From Candidatus Binatus soli (GTDB taxonomy: Bacteria > Desulfobacterota > Binatia > Binatales > Binataceae), in the NCBI GenBank assembly GCA_002479255.1, contig DLMJ01000032.1:1-64000 (forward strand): a DNA stretch of 64,000 nucleotides. Reading direction: 5' to 3'. Position numbers and translations under genes: made by a program. Shown one piece after another: positions 1-7,627 of the stretch. The notes under the pieces are model-generated. The model worked only from the letters and a program-made list of their open reading frames with translations. It made no database searches and was not told where the DNA came from. Each line of letters opens with the position of its first letter. The stretch's first letter is position 1.

Positions 1-140
1 TCCAGATCTTCAATCTGATCTCGGGCAATTTTCTCGTCACGCAGGTCTTTTTCGAGCTGGCGCGCGAAACACCGCTCGCGCCGAGTTACCTTTCCTTTCT
101 GCGTCCAAGCCACCGAAGCAAACGTCCGCTGATTACCCAT
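1..140 (-). CDS. 5' end of an IS5-like transposase gene (runs off window)
   Basis: An open frame starts at ATG 140-138 and stays open to base 1. It has a strong AGGAGG ribosome site 7 bases before the start. The first 23 residues (MGNQRTFASVAWTQKG, then KVTRRER) resemble the N-terminus of IS5-family DDE transposases as I remember them. From about residue 24 the sequence (CFARQLEKDLRDEK...) is charged and no longer follows that pattern, so the gene may be frameshifted or fused, or only resemble the family. Only 46 residues are visible; no catalytic residues can be judged. Confidence 0.4.
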   Translation of the reverse strand, partial: MGNQRTFASVAWTQKGKVTRRERCFARQLEKDLRDEKIARDQIEDL

Positions 141-214
141 CACCGCACCTCCTCATCCGCCACTCAACCAGTTCCTTTGTACACCAATCGATCAACTTAT
201 GCAGAGGTTCCCTA

Positions 215-637
215 GGCGTCCACAACACGATCGTCCGGGACGCTCTGACCGTGGAGGACGGCCGCGAGGTCAAGCACACCGGAGACGGCATCATGGCGTC
301 CTTCGTGTCGGCGGCGGCCGCGGTTCGCTGCGCAACCCGGATTCAGCGCGCCTTGGCCAAGCATCAAGAGGACCACGCAGAGTCTCCGCTCAAGGTTCGG
401 ATCGGCGCTGCGGCAGGAGAACCCGTCGAGCGTGAGCACGATCTCTTCGGAGCGACGGTGCAACTAGCCGCGCGGCTCTGTGCCCACGCGCAGCCCGAGC
501 AAATTCTGGTGTCGAACGTGGTTGCCGAGTTGTGCCTCGGAAAGGGCCTGCCCTTCAAAGACCTGGGAGATGTTTTCCTAAAAGGTTTCAATCGCCCGAT
601 CCTGGTTCAAGTTGTCGAATGGTCCGGCGCAACGTAA
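215..637 (+). pseudogene. C-terminal fragment of a class III adenylate/guanylate cyclase
   Basis: The frame reads GVHNTIVRDALTVEDGREVK followed by HTGDGIMASF, then DLFGATVQLAARLCAHAQPEQILVS. These match the second half of class III nucleotide cyclase domains: the GDGIMASF segment carries a metal-binding Asp, and the later segment matches the 'G.aVn.AaRlc..A..gqilvS' strand-helix. The first metal-binding Asp and the upstream half are missing. The in-frame sequence before base 215 stays open but looks unrelated, and the first ATG at about 251 would cut into the domain. I read it as a truncated remnant next to the transposase fragment. It is unlikely to be active. Confidence 0.65.
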
Positions 638-781
638 TGCGCCGCGGCAGTCCGATAGAACCTTACAACTATGGAACTTGGATTGGCGGCGGTCTCCCAA
701 TAACGAATCAAGCCGCTCAGGTGAGTCTAACTCTTATCTCTCGCCCAGATTTCCTTGAGTGGGCGATTGAGACACGAGCTG

Positions 782-2152
782 CTATGGCTTGATGTTCTGG
801 TTCAGGTGGAACAAGTTGCCGGGGTCGAACTTTCTCTTGATCGACACCAGGCGGGTGTAGTTGTCTTTGTAGTTATCCCTGATACGGCCCTGGTCGTCAT
901 CGGCCATGAAGTTGACGTATCCGCCGGCCAGCGAGTAAGGCTCGAGCGCCTTGTAATAGTCCTTCACCCACTTGATGTTCTTCTGGTTGTCGGCGGGATT
1001 GGGCCACATGCCGGCGATCACGGTCGCGAACTTGGCGTCGCGGTAGGCGAAAGCCGTCGCATCCGCGGGAACACGGTTGCAGGCGCCGTTGATCGGATAG
1101 ATGTGCACAGTCGAAGTCACGACCGGCACCTTCGGCCCGAACTTCGTGTGTGCCGCAATCGCGCCATCCGCTAGCTCGGTCGCGAAAGAGGACTTCCAAT
1201 AGTGCTGCAGGCCCGGCCGGTATAGCGGGTCGAACAAGCTGTTCATCGCGTAGTAGGTCATCGGTGCAACCATCTCGGCCACGGTCGGCGCGGGCGTTCG
1301 GAACGCCGCCATCTGATTCTGGCCGTCCTTGGGCGCGCCGGCCCAGCAGGCCACGATCGCGCAGAACGTCTTGCCGTGCTCCTTCTCCGGGATGAACGGC
1401 AGCGGCGGCGCGATCTGAAACGCCGGGAAGAAGCCCATCTGCTCCGGGGCTGTCGCCACGTAGTCGCGGTAGAAGCTGAGCACGTCGCGCGCCCTGTCGA
1501 TCGGATAGAAGAAGAGGCCCGCGACGACATCCTTGACTGGGTGCAGTTGGAATTCGAACGATGTCACAACGCCGAAGTTGCCGCCGCCACCCCGCAGCGC
1601 CCAGAACAGGTCCTCATTCTCCTTCGCGCTCGCGACGACGAATCGCCCATCAGCGGTGACGACGTCCGCGGACAGCAGGTTGTCGAGCGACAGACCAAAG
1701 CCTCGCGACAGGTAGCCGATCCCGCCGCCCAGTGTGAGGCCGGCGATCCCGGTGCTCGCGATGATCCCGCCGGTTGTCGCCAGTCCGAACGCGTACGTGG
1801 CGTGGTTAAAGTCGCCCCACGTGCAACCGCCTTCGGCTCGCGCCGTCCGCAGGCGGGGATCGACGCGAACACTATTCATCCTGCCCAGGTCGATCACGAC
1901 GCCGACGTCGCAGGTGCCGAAGCCAGGCACGCTGTGCGAACCACCTCGCACGGATAGATCGAGTCCATTCTCGCGGGCGTAGTCGATGCCCGCCATCACG
2001 TCGCCGACGTCGACGGCCCTCACGATGACCGACGGGCGCCGGTCGATCATCCCGTTGTACACTTTGCGCGCCGCTTCGTACTCCGCGTCGCTTGCTGTTA
2101 TCACCTGACCACGGGCGCGCTCTCGCAACATTTCAACGGTCGGCTTTTCCAC
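782..2152 (-). CDS. FAD-binding oxidoreductase, berberine-bridge (BBE) type
   Basis: A secreted-or-cytosolic flavin oxidase of the PCMH/BBE superfamily (456 aa from GTG 2152). The FAD-binding PCMH domain covers roughly residues 35-205, with RGGSHSVPG carrying the His that often binds FAD covalently, followed by GVVIDLGRMNSV. The GGTIGYLSRGFGL-like segment (here GGGIGYLSRGFGLSLDNLL) is the typical substrate/flavin loop. The BBE domain is at the C-terminus: the NYTRLVSIKRKFDPGNLFHL then NQNI motif is diagnostic. The GTG start is chosen because AAGGAG lies 8 bases upstream and the frame upstream lacks homology; ATG 2131 is an alternative. Family members oxidise sugars, alkaloids or lactams; the substrate here is unknown. 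It stands alone. Confidence 0.88.
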   Translation of the reverse strand: MEKPTVEMLRERARGQVITASDAEYEAARKVYNGMIDRRPSVIVRAVDVGDVMAGIDYARENGLDLSVRGGSHSVPGFGTCDVGVVIDLGRMNSVRVDPRLRTARAEGGCTWGDFNHATYAFGLATTGGIIASTGIAGLTLGGGIGYLSRGFGLSLDNLLSADVVTADGRFVVASAKENEDLFWALRGGGGNFGVVTSFEFQLHPVKDVVAGLFFYPIDRARDVLSFYRDYVATAPEQMGFFPAFQIAPPLPFIPEKEHGKTFCAIVACWAGAPKDGQNQMAAFRTPAPTVAEMVAPMTYYAMNSLFDPLYRPGLQHYWKSSFATELADGAIAAHTKFGPKVPVVTSTVHIYPINGACNRVPADATAFAYRDAKFATVIAGMWPNPADNQKNIKWVKDYYKALEPYSLAGGYVNFMADDDQGRIRDNYKDNYTRLVSIKRKFDPGNLFHLNQNIKP

Positions 2153-2482
2153 AGCGGCAACTCCTTCGCCGGGCGAGTCTAGCCAACAATGCCACCACGT
2201 GACGGCCGCCTCAAGGGGCGCCGTCCACAAGCGAGTGCCCAGAGAGTCCGGATTAAAGCATTGGGCGTGACGACATCCGTGTCCTGTCGCTACCAAAAAT
2301 TCCATCTGAACCGGAATTTGAGTGGCTGCGAGAATTGCTATCGAATTGATGCTTTTGAGCGAAACTGGCTCAAATCGCGGGGGCGATTCTGCTGCCAGGC
2401 GAATCACGGGCGAACCGGCCAGGACTGGCTGTTCGCAGCGAATCGAGCAATGTGTGTGGTACCCGGAGAGGAGCAGGGCCAC
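2153..2482. other. Gene-free spacer between FAD oxidase and recombinase module
   Basis: This 330-base stretch lies between the divergent starts of the FAD oxidase and the DUF2924 gene, so it should hold both promoters. The frame of the DUF2924 gene is open upstream to 2189, but that sequence has no recognisable motif and no ribosome site at its first ATG. I saw no repeat or clear promoter that I could defend. Confidence 0.4.
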
Positions 2483-2965
2483 ATGAAAAACTCGATTCCG
2501 AAAGGCGATACAAACGGTCTGGCAGCGGCGCTGAAAGCTCTTTCAGTTCTCGATCCGCAGGAACTCAATGCGCGATGGAAGGCCCTATACGGCTCGGATC
2601 CGCCCGACCGGCTTCGCCGTCCTCTGATGATCCAAGCTTTGGCCGATCGTCTTCAGGAGCAAGCTCTCGGCGGTCTGAAGCCCGCCACTCGCCGCCTGCT
2701 GCGCAGCGTCGCGGGCGACGCGGAAACGCGCCGGCCAACCGCGGTCGAGTAGAAGCGACCAGTTAAAGCGGGCGCAGTGCTGATCCGGGAGTGGCACGGC
2801 ACCAAGCATCAAGTGACCGCGTTGAAAGACGGATTCATGTTTCGCGGGAAGCACTTTCAATCGCTCTCAAAAATCGCCGGTGAGATCACTGGCACGCGAT
2901 GGTCAGGGCCACTCTTTTTCGGTCTGAAGAATTCGCACCAGGAGCAGCAAAATGGAGCCCACTAA
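2483..2965 (+). pseudogene. DUF2924 gene interrupted by a single in-frame TAG
   Basis: The first part (2483-2752) encodes LDPQELNARWKALYGSDPP, then a helix ending in EQALGGLKPATRRLL, which is the N-terminal pattern of DUF2924 proteins. The reading frame hits TAG at 2750-2752. Without any frame change it continues KRPVKAGAVLIREWHGTKHQ, then FRGKHFQSLSKIAGEITGTRW and GPLFFGL, the standard C-terminal half of the same family. One nonsense codon therefore splits an otherwise intact protein of about 160 residues. The end overlaps the recombinase start by 14 bases. DUF2924 genes commonly sit directly before large serine recombinases; their role is not known. The downstream half has a GTG at 2777 that could restart translation. 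Confidence 0.8.
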
Positions 2966-4652
2966 ACCGCAGACCCTGCGCTGCGCAATTTACACACGCA
3001 AATCTTCGGAGGAAGGGCTGGAGCAGGACTTCAACTCGCTGCATGCACAGCGCGAGTCTTGCGAAGCGTTCATCAAAAGCCAGACGGGCGAAGGCTGGCG
3101 ACTGATCAAAACCCACTACGACGATGGCGGTCTTTCGGGCGGGAACATGGAACGCCCTGCCCTACAGAGCCTGCTTGAGGACATCCGGCAGAAGCTGGTC
3201 GATGTCGTGGTGGTCTACAAGGTCGACCGGCTGACCAGATCGCTCTCGGACTTTGCCAGGATGGTCGAAGTGTTCGATGCGCACGGCGTTTCGTTCGTCG
3301 CGGTCACTCAACAGTTCAACACCACCACCTCGATGGGCCGCCTGACGCTAAACGTGTTGCTGTCGTTCGCGCAGTTCGAACGCGAGGTAACCGGGGAGCG
3401 GATCCGTGACAAGATCGCTGCGTCAAAGCGCAAGGGCATGTGGATGGGCGGCTTGGTGCCTCTCGGCTACGAGGTTCGCGACCGGCAGTTGGTGATCAAC
3501 CCTTCTGAGGCGGAGACGGTCAGACAGATCTTCCGGCGCTACTGCGAACTCGGCAGCGTTCGACTTCTCAAGGAGGAACTCGATCGAGATGAGGTTCGAT
3601 CGAAACATCGCATCGCCAAGAACGGGGTCCAATCCGGTGGTCATTCATTCTCGCGGGGAGCCCTCTACACGCTGCTCGGCAACCCGATTTACATCGGCGA
3701 GGTCCGTCACAAGGGCACGCGCCATCCAGGCCAACACCAGCCAATCGTGGAACGAGCGGTATGGGACAAGACTGATGAACTCCTTCATGCTCACGCCGCA
3801 CGCGCTCGCGGCAAGACCAGCAAATCGATGAGCAGCCCGCTCGCCGGCAAGCTCTTCGATGAATCCGGGGAAGGTCTCACCCCGAGCCACGCGGTCAAGG
3901 GCAAGCGCCGCTATCGCTACTACGTATCTCGCAGCCTGATAAAGGGCACTGCGAATCAGGCAGGAACTGGGTGGCGGCTTCCGGCGGCCGAAATCGAGCG
4001 TAGCGTCGCCGCGGCGGCTGCGATGGTTCTCGATGATCGCACTGCGATCCTGGCCGACATCGAGCAGTCCGCCTCGGATACAGGTCAGATAAAATCGATT
4101 CTTGACGGCGCGAGCGCATGGAGCAGTCGCCTTCGATCCGAGGCCGAAGCGGCGGAAGCGCTGGAACTTCTCATCAGTCGGGTGGAGCTACGACCCGATG
4201 GCTTCCGCCTCTCCCTCAATCTGCCCATTGGACCCTCTGAGAAATTGACGGGTCGCGGCGCGGTTGACTTGAAACTCACTCGACTGATCCCGATGCAAAT
4301 GCGGCGGCGCGGAATCGAAATGAAGTTCGTCATCAATGGCGACTCCAAGACTTCTCCGAGAACCGACCCCGCGCTGCTCAAAATGATCGCACGAGCGCAT
4401 TGCTGGTTTGACGATCTGGTCTCTGGGCGCGCCGCATCGATGGTCGAAATCGGTAAACGAGAGAAGGTCGGCAAACGTTACGTCAGCCGCATAATTCGTC
4501 TCGCCTTCCTGGCTCCGGAAATCGTCGACCAGATCGTCAAAGGCTGCCAGCCGCCGGAGCTCACCGCGGAATCTTTGCTCAAGGATCGCACGCAGCTGCC
4601 GCTCGAATGGGAATCTCAGCACCGAGTGCTTGGATTCCCGTTCCCGGCTTGA
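2952..4652 (+). CDS. Large serine recombinase (resolvase/invertase family)
   Basis: A site-specific DNA recombinase of 566 aa. The N-terminal resolvase domain (about 8-150) has the catalytic serine in IYTRKSSEEG (Ser18 by position), then YDDGGLSGGNMERPAL, VVVYKVDRLTRS and FAQFEREVTGERIRDKI, all standard for large serine integrases. The 'Recombinase' domain follows (about 170-285; GNPIYIGEVRHKG). The segment LAGKLFDESGEGLTPSHAVK with RRYRYYVS replaces the usual Cys-containing zinc ribbon, as is typical for the DUF2924-linked group. The C-terminal 200 residues end in a helix-turn-helix-like region (EIGKREKVGKRYVSRIIRLA). The ATG at 2952 overlaps the DUF2924 gene. No matching attachment sites were found by eye, so whether it still moves anything is open. 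Confidence 0.93.
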   Translation: MEPTKPQTLRCAIYTRKSSEEGLEQDFNSLHAQRESCEAFIKSQTGEGWRLIKTHYDDGGLSGGNMERPALQSLLEDIRQKLVDVVVVYKVDRLTRSLSDFARMVEVFDAHGVSFVAVTQQFNTTTSMGRLTLNVLLSFAQFEREVTGERIRDKIAASKRKGMWMGGLVPLGYEVRDRQLVINPSEAETVRQIFRRYCELGSVRLLKEELDRDEVRSKHRIAKNGVQSGGHSFSRGALYTLLGNPIYIGEVRHKGTRHPGQHQPIVERAVWDKTDELLHAHAARARGKTSKSMSSPLAGKLFDESGEGLTPSHAVKGKRRYRYYVSRSLIKGTANQAGTGWRLPAAEIERSVAAAAAMVLDDRTAILADIEQSASDTGQIKSILDGASAWSSRLRSEAEAAEALELLISRVELRPDGFRLSLNLPIGPSEKLTGRGAVDLKLTRLIPMQMRRRGIEMKFVINGDSKTSPRTDPALLKMIARAHCWFDDLVSGRAASMVEIGKREKVGKRYVSRIIRLAFLAPEIVDQIVKGCQPPELTAESLLKDRTQLPLEWESQHRVLGFPFPA

Positions 4653-4891
4653 TCCTTCTGATAGCCAGCTACAGGCGGCGCCGTGCTAGTGCGCCTTTGT
4701 GGCCGCTGATGAGCTATTCCTATGGTTGCCAAAGTCCACCGCCAAAAGTCGAAACGGAGAGAACCTCCGCGAACGGCCCCGGAATCTCCCAAGTGAGCAT
4801 TTCTCCGGTGGCCTTTGAACTCACGAAGCACCGCACACGCCCCGATTTCGTGCACTTCTTCAGAGATTTCAATACATCGAGGACTCGGGTG

Positions 4892-4978
4892 CGGAGGGGG
4901 TGGGATTCGAACCCACGAGGGACTTTCATCCCTGCCGGTTTTCAAGACCGGAGCCTTCAACCACTCGGCCACCCCTCC
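4892..4978 (-). tRNA. tRNA-Ser (anticodon TGA)
   Basis: The minus strand folds as a class II tRNA. The acceptor stem is GGAGGGG/CCCCTCC with discriminator G, the D arm is GGCCGAGTGG, and the anticodon arm CCGGT-CTTGAAA-ACCGG gives anticodon TGA. There is a long variable arm (GGGATGAAAGTCCC), and the T arm GTGGG-TTCGAAT-CCCAC. The 3' CCA is not encoded. The 5' half of the gene is duplicated 10.2 kb away at the right end of the island, so this gene was the integration target. The copy read here may be a hybrid with an island-supplied 5' half and promoter. Confidence 0.97.
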
Positions 4979-4983
4979 AAGCC
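4940..4983. repeat. Left attachment repeat (attL) within tRNA-Ser
   Basis: This 44-base segment covers the anticodon loop, anticodon 5' strand, D arm, acceptor 5' strand and five bases upstream of the tRNA gene. It matches 15136-15179 with only two substitutions (4952/15148 and 4963/15159). The left boundary of identity, TTTCAAGACCGG, lies in the anticodon arm, a common crossover site of tyrosine integrases. Confidence 0.85.
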
Positions 4984-5033
4984 CTTGATTCTATTACGTT
5001 TCCTGTTCCCCGGTGGACCCCATAAATGGGCAA

Positions 5034-5056
5034 ATGTAAATTGATTTGTAAATATG
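5034..5056 (+). promoter_or_regulatory. Putative integrase arm-type site, copy 1
   Basis: The sequence contains two TGTAAAT boxes 12 bases apart (TGTAAAT-TGATT-TGTAAAT). Near-identical copies occur at 6672-6692 (inverted) and 15007-15028. This copy lies 50 bases inside the left attachment repeat. Confidence 0.6.
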
Positions 5057-5308
5057 CCGCTCCCCGGCGCTTTTCGTGCTTTATATCTCGCTGGCGCTCT
5101 ACCCCTTCTGCCCGTGTAGCTTCGCGCCTGTACCCTGTCTATATCCCTTCCGCCCCTTGTGATTAGCCGCTTTGCTCGCGCTGTACCCCTTCCGCCCCTT
5201 AGCCGCCCCGCTCATACAGGGACGTTCCCCCACGGCCCCTGCTGCTTTAGCCGCACCAGCTATTCTACCCCTTTTTACTACTCTTATTTCTAACTTAATA
5301 GAATATAG

Positions 5309-5411
5309 CCGTCCGCCCGTCCGCCGAGTGGGATAGCGGCTGGGAGAGTGGGACTTGAAGGCGGACGGTGATTTGAAACCCTGCCGTCCTCAACCGTCCG
5401 CGCCGTCCGCC
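5309..5411. repeat. Cluster of CCGTCCGCC repeats
   Basis: Copies at 5309-5317, 5317-5325, 5360-5368 (inverted), 5394-5402 (last base differs) and 5403-5411. Five copies within 103 bases of non-coding island DNA, in both orientations, are more than expected by chance. Further copies of the core lie near 13708 and 14946-14958. They may be binding sites for an island replication or regulatory protein. Confidence 0.5.
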
Positions 5412-5521
5412 TGATTGGGGCGGATAGGGATGGGAAATCAAGCGCCCCCAACTCACCAAAACGGTGTTATAGGATAGCGCGGCGTTTGCTTGCTAGTGGG
5501 GGCGGCTAACCCAGCGTGGAC

Positions 5522-6658
5522 CTAGACTGGTTCTCCAGCAGCCTGTAGCACGGCATCCAGCGCGAGCGCGGCCCGCTTCTGGTCGGCGGGAAGGAATTTG
5601 GCGTACACATCCATTGTCATTTTGGCGCTACTGTGACCTACGCGCCCAGCGACCACCTTAGGATTCACCCCGGCGCGCAACAACTGGCTAATATGCGTGT
5701 GGCGTAGGTTCTTGAGTTGGGTCCCGGTGAACCCGATGACGCGGACGCGGTCAACCCAAGCCGATGTGAAACTGCTAGGACGCCAGCGCGATCCGTCCAG
5801 TGTCGGGAAAACAAGCCCCTCATCATTTTTCCACAAGGGGCCAGCGGCCAGCCGCGCCTTCTTTTGTTCGACGGCGTGGCGGCGCAATGTTTCCACAGTC
5901 AAGGGCAGAAGGTCAATCGGACGGATTGAACTTTCGGTCTTGGGATTCTTGAAAACAAGTCCACCAGCTTTGGTTTCTGATAACGAGCGGGAGATAGTGA
6001 GAACATCATCCTTAATGTCTTTCCACCGCAGCGCGAGTAATTCGCCACGTCGCAATCCAGTGGTGGCGGCGACTACAACCGGCGCATAGAGCCGATTGCC
6101 CTCAAAGCCCTTTAACAGCGTCATCAGCCCCTTTTCATCTAGCGTCTTCATCTCCGGGTGGTGGGGGCGCGGCGAATCTACCCGGTCGGTTTGGTTGATG
6201 GCGAGTATCCCTAAGCGTACCGCACGGCGAAGCGCCTGACGAAAGACGCGGTGTATGTGCAACACCGTCCGCCGCGACAGCTTCCCTTTGCCGTCAACCC
6301 GTTTGGCATTTAGATAGTACGTTTGGATTGTCTGTGGGTCCAGCTTGGCGAGCGGGATAGCTCCGAAGGCAGGCTTAAGGTGCTTTTCAATTAACCAGCC
6401 GTAGCCTTCCAGTGTGCGCGCGGAAGCGTCATGTTCAGCAAGCCATCGGTCTAGATACTCGCCAGTCGTAAGCCGGGATGGTGCTACCAGTGTGCCCCGT
6501 GCGTTTTCGTGGTCAAGAGTATTGGCGCGTTGTTTCACTTCCCGGTATGAACCCCGGAACAGTTCGGTCTGATACTTGTTCTTGCCCTTGTGAATATAGA
6601 TGCGAGCCTTCCCCGGCACACCCTTTTTGGGTCGTACTTTCCATTGAATGAATGCCAT
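5522..6658 (-). CDS. Tyrosine site-specific integrase
   Basis: A phage-type integrase of 378 aa that would catalyse insertion and excision of the island. It has an N-terminal arm-binding domain (about 1-55), a SAM-like core-binding domain (62-155; TTGEYLDRWLAEH, SARTLEGYGWLIEKHLKPAF) and a catalytic domain (170-360). Catalytic residues visible: Arg203 in TTGLRRGELL, Lys240 in NPKTESS, Arg319 in KNLRHTH, His342 in VGHSSAKMT, nucleophile Tyr352 in DVYAKF. The usual His of the HxxR box is Lys316. The ATG has GGAGA 6 bases upstream, and an arm-type repeat (6672-6692) covers the promoter region, which fits autoregulation. It lies 0.5 kb from the left attachment repeat. Confidence 0.95.
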   Translation of the reverse strand: MAFIQWKVRPKKGVPGKARIYIHKGKNKYQTELFRGSYREVKQRANTLDHENARGTLVAPSRLTTGEYLDRWLAEHDASARTLEGYGWLIEKHLKPAFGAIPLAKLDPQTIQTYYLNAKRVDGKGKLSRRTVLHIHRVFRQALRRAVRLGILAINQTDRVDSPRPHHPEMKTLDEKGLMTLLKGFEGNRLYAPVVVAATTGLRRGELLALRWKDIKDDVLTISRSLSETKAGGLVFKNPKTESSIRPIDLLPLTVETLRRHAVEQKKARLAAGPLWKNDEGLVFPTLDGSRWRPSSFTSAWVDRVRVIGFTGTQLKNLRHTHISQLLRAGVNPKVVAGRVGHSSAKMTMDVYAKFLPADQKRAALALDAVLQAAGEPV

Positions 6659-6671
6659 TGTTTTTCTCCTT

Positions 6672-6692
6672 CAATTTACAATCAATTTACAT
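6672..6692 (-). promoter_or_regulatory. Putative integrase arm site / operator, copy 2
   Basis: On the minus strand this reads TGTAAAT-TGAT-TGTAAAT with one base less between the boxes than in the two end copies. It sits 14 bases before the integrase start codon, where it could act as an integrase operator. Confidence 0.55.
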
Positions 6693-6730
6693 AGCTCTTA
6701 AGGCCGCACGCGCCGTGAGCGTTTAACAAC

Positions 6731-6764
6731 CCTTCCGGTTTCCTAGACCGGAGCCTTTATCCAG
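6731..6764. repeat. Internal tRNA-Ser anticodon-arm look-alike
   Basis: This stretch aligns with tRNA-Ser positions 4929-4962. Of the first 26 bases, 23 agree, including the run TCC/TTC-(A)GACCGGAGCC and both strands of the anticodon stem (CCGGT...ACCGG). The loop would read CTAGGAA instead of CTTGAAA. It covers the last codons of the zinc-finger gene. It could be a decayed attachment core, a trace of an earlier recombination, or coincidence. Confidence 0.4.
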
Positions 6765-7528
6765 CACATAATCTGTTCAACCGGGTCTCCCGCTGACCGC
6801 CAGCCTTCCCGCCGTAGCGTCTCGGCAATCTTCGCTGGCTTCATCTTTCGCTCGCGGGAGAGTTGAATTGCCCGGCGCTGGAACCGCTCGTTAACGCGGA
6901 CTCGGCATTTGTTCGTGCAGGTCGTCCGGCGCTTTCCAAATTCCTTCCACTCGTTACAACCAGGGCATAGGCGGATGGTTGTACCGTCGCCCGACGCTGA
7001 TTCAAGCAATTGCGCCCACAGGCAGGTTAGTAGCGAGTCCGGGCGGATGACGGTTCGGAAGCGCCCCTCAGCTATATCGGCTCCGACCGGCGCGCCAATG
7101 AGGTGGCGGTTAAGGGCGGCGCGTAGGTGTTGAGCAGCAGCGGGGCGGCGTTCGGCCCAATCGTGCTGCTCATCCCATATCGCAGCCGGTCCTTTCCAGT
7201 TCACGATAGCTAGGTTGCCGACTGCCTCCCCTATCTCCATCATCGCATCGCGCCAGAAGATGACCGATTCCCCGTCTGCCGCGAATCCGAGCAACCCAAA
7301 TTCATTCGCCAGCGATAGCATCCGTTCGGTGTCGAGCGAACGAAGCATGGCGCGCGGTTCATCCTGCGTACCGGTGATGGTTGTCTTATACGGGTTGGTG
7401 AACCGCAGGAAGGCGTTGCGCTCCGGGCGATAGGTCGCTGTGGCTGTGGCGCGGGCGCAGATTTGGCGGCGATTCGGCGTGAGCTTGTACCCGTCCGGGC
7501 ACCGTTGTCCTTCATATTGTATCAGCAT
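6743..7528 (-). CDS. Island protein with C-terminal treble-clef-like zinc motif
   Basis: A 261-aa protein of unknown role. The C-terminal part has a four-cysteine motif, CPGCNEWKEF...RRTTCTNKCRVR (about residues 193-217), resembling the zinc-binding tail of CGNR/ABATE-type proteins, followed by a basic helix (FQRRAIQLSRERKMKPAKIAETLRR cut into two helices) that looks like a helix-turn-helix. This suggests nucleic acid binding, perhaps a regulator. The gene lies between the integrase and the excisionase-like gene, in the integrase direction and divergent from the replication genes, the usual place for a phage regulator. The start is ATG 7528. The end runs through the tRNA-like sequence at 6731-6764. 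Function is not assigned. Confidence 0.75.
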   Translation of the reverse strand: MLIQYEGQRCPDGYKLTPNRRQICARATATATYRPERNAFLRFTNPYKTTITGTQDEPRAMLRSLDTERMLSLANEFGLLGFAADGESVIFWRDAMMEIGEAVGNLAIVNWKGPAAIWDEQHDWAERRPAAAQHLRAALNRHLIGAPVGADIAEGRFRTVIRPDSLLTCLWAQLLESASGDGTTIRLCPGCNEWKEFGKRRTTCTNKCRVRVNERFQRRAIQLSRERKMKPAKIAETLRREGWRSAGDPVEQIMCWIKAPV

Positions 7529-7627
7529 AACGTCCTTACATTCCTTACGTTCCTTACGTTTCCTATCAGTCCAGCGTTATTCTATTCTATTATCGCTCCG
7601 AAGGCGAATAGAAAAGAGGACGCAACG
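7529..7627. promoter_or_regulatory. Divergent control region with TTCCTTACG repeats
   Basis: The 99 bases between the leftward zinc-finger gene and the rightward excisionase-like gene must hold the promoters of both transcription units. Bases about 7531-7563 contain three to four successive copies of a 9-base unit (TCCTTACAT, TCCTTACGT, TCCTTACGT, then TTTCCTATC). A repressor or activator binding array is the simplest reading. An AT-rich stretch TTATTCTATTCTATTAT follows and could include a rightward -10 box. Confidence 0.5.

Larger units (their letters stand above)
4984..5521. other. Gene-free left end of the island, repeat-rich
   Basis: No coding frame is supported in these 540 bases. They hold an arm-type repeat (5034-5056), a pyrimidine-rich stretch with two exact copies of CCCTTCCGCCCCTT (5145-5158 and 5187-5200), and five CCGTCCGC-type repeats (5309-5411). 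Upstream of the tRNA gene, which reads leftward, this region must also contain the tRNA promoter. A replication origin or packaging site of the island could lie here; that is inference. Confidence 0.5.

Noticed and set aside
5098..5200. CRISPR-like array from the CCCTTCCGCCCCTT repeats
   Set aside because: Only two exact copies, short, no regular spacers and no cas genes.
6731..6764. Additional tRNA gene upstream of the integrase
   Set aside because: Only an anticodon-arm-like piece is present, with no acceptor or T arm.
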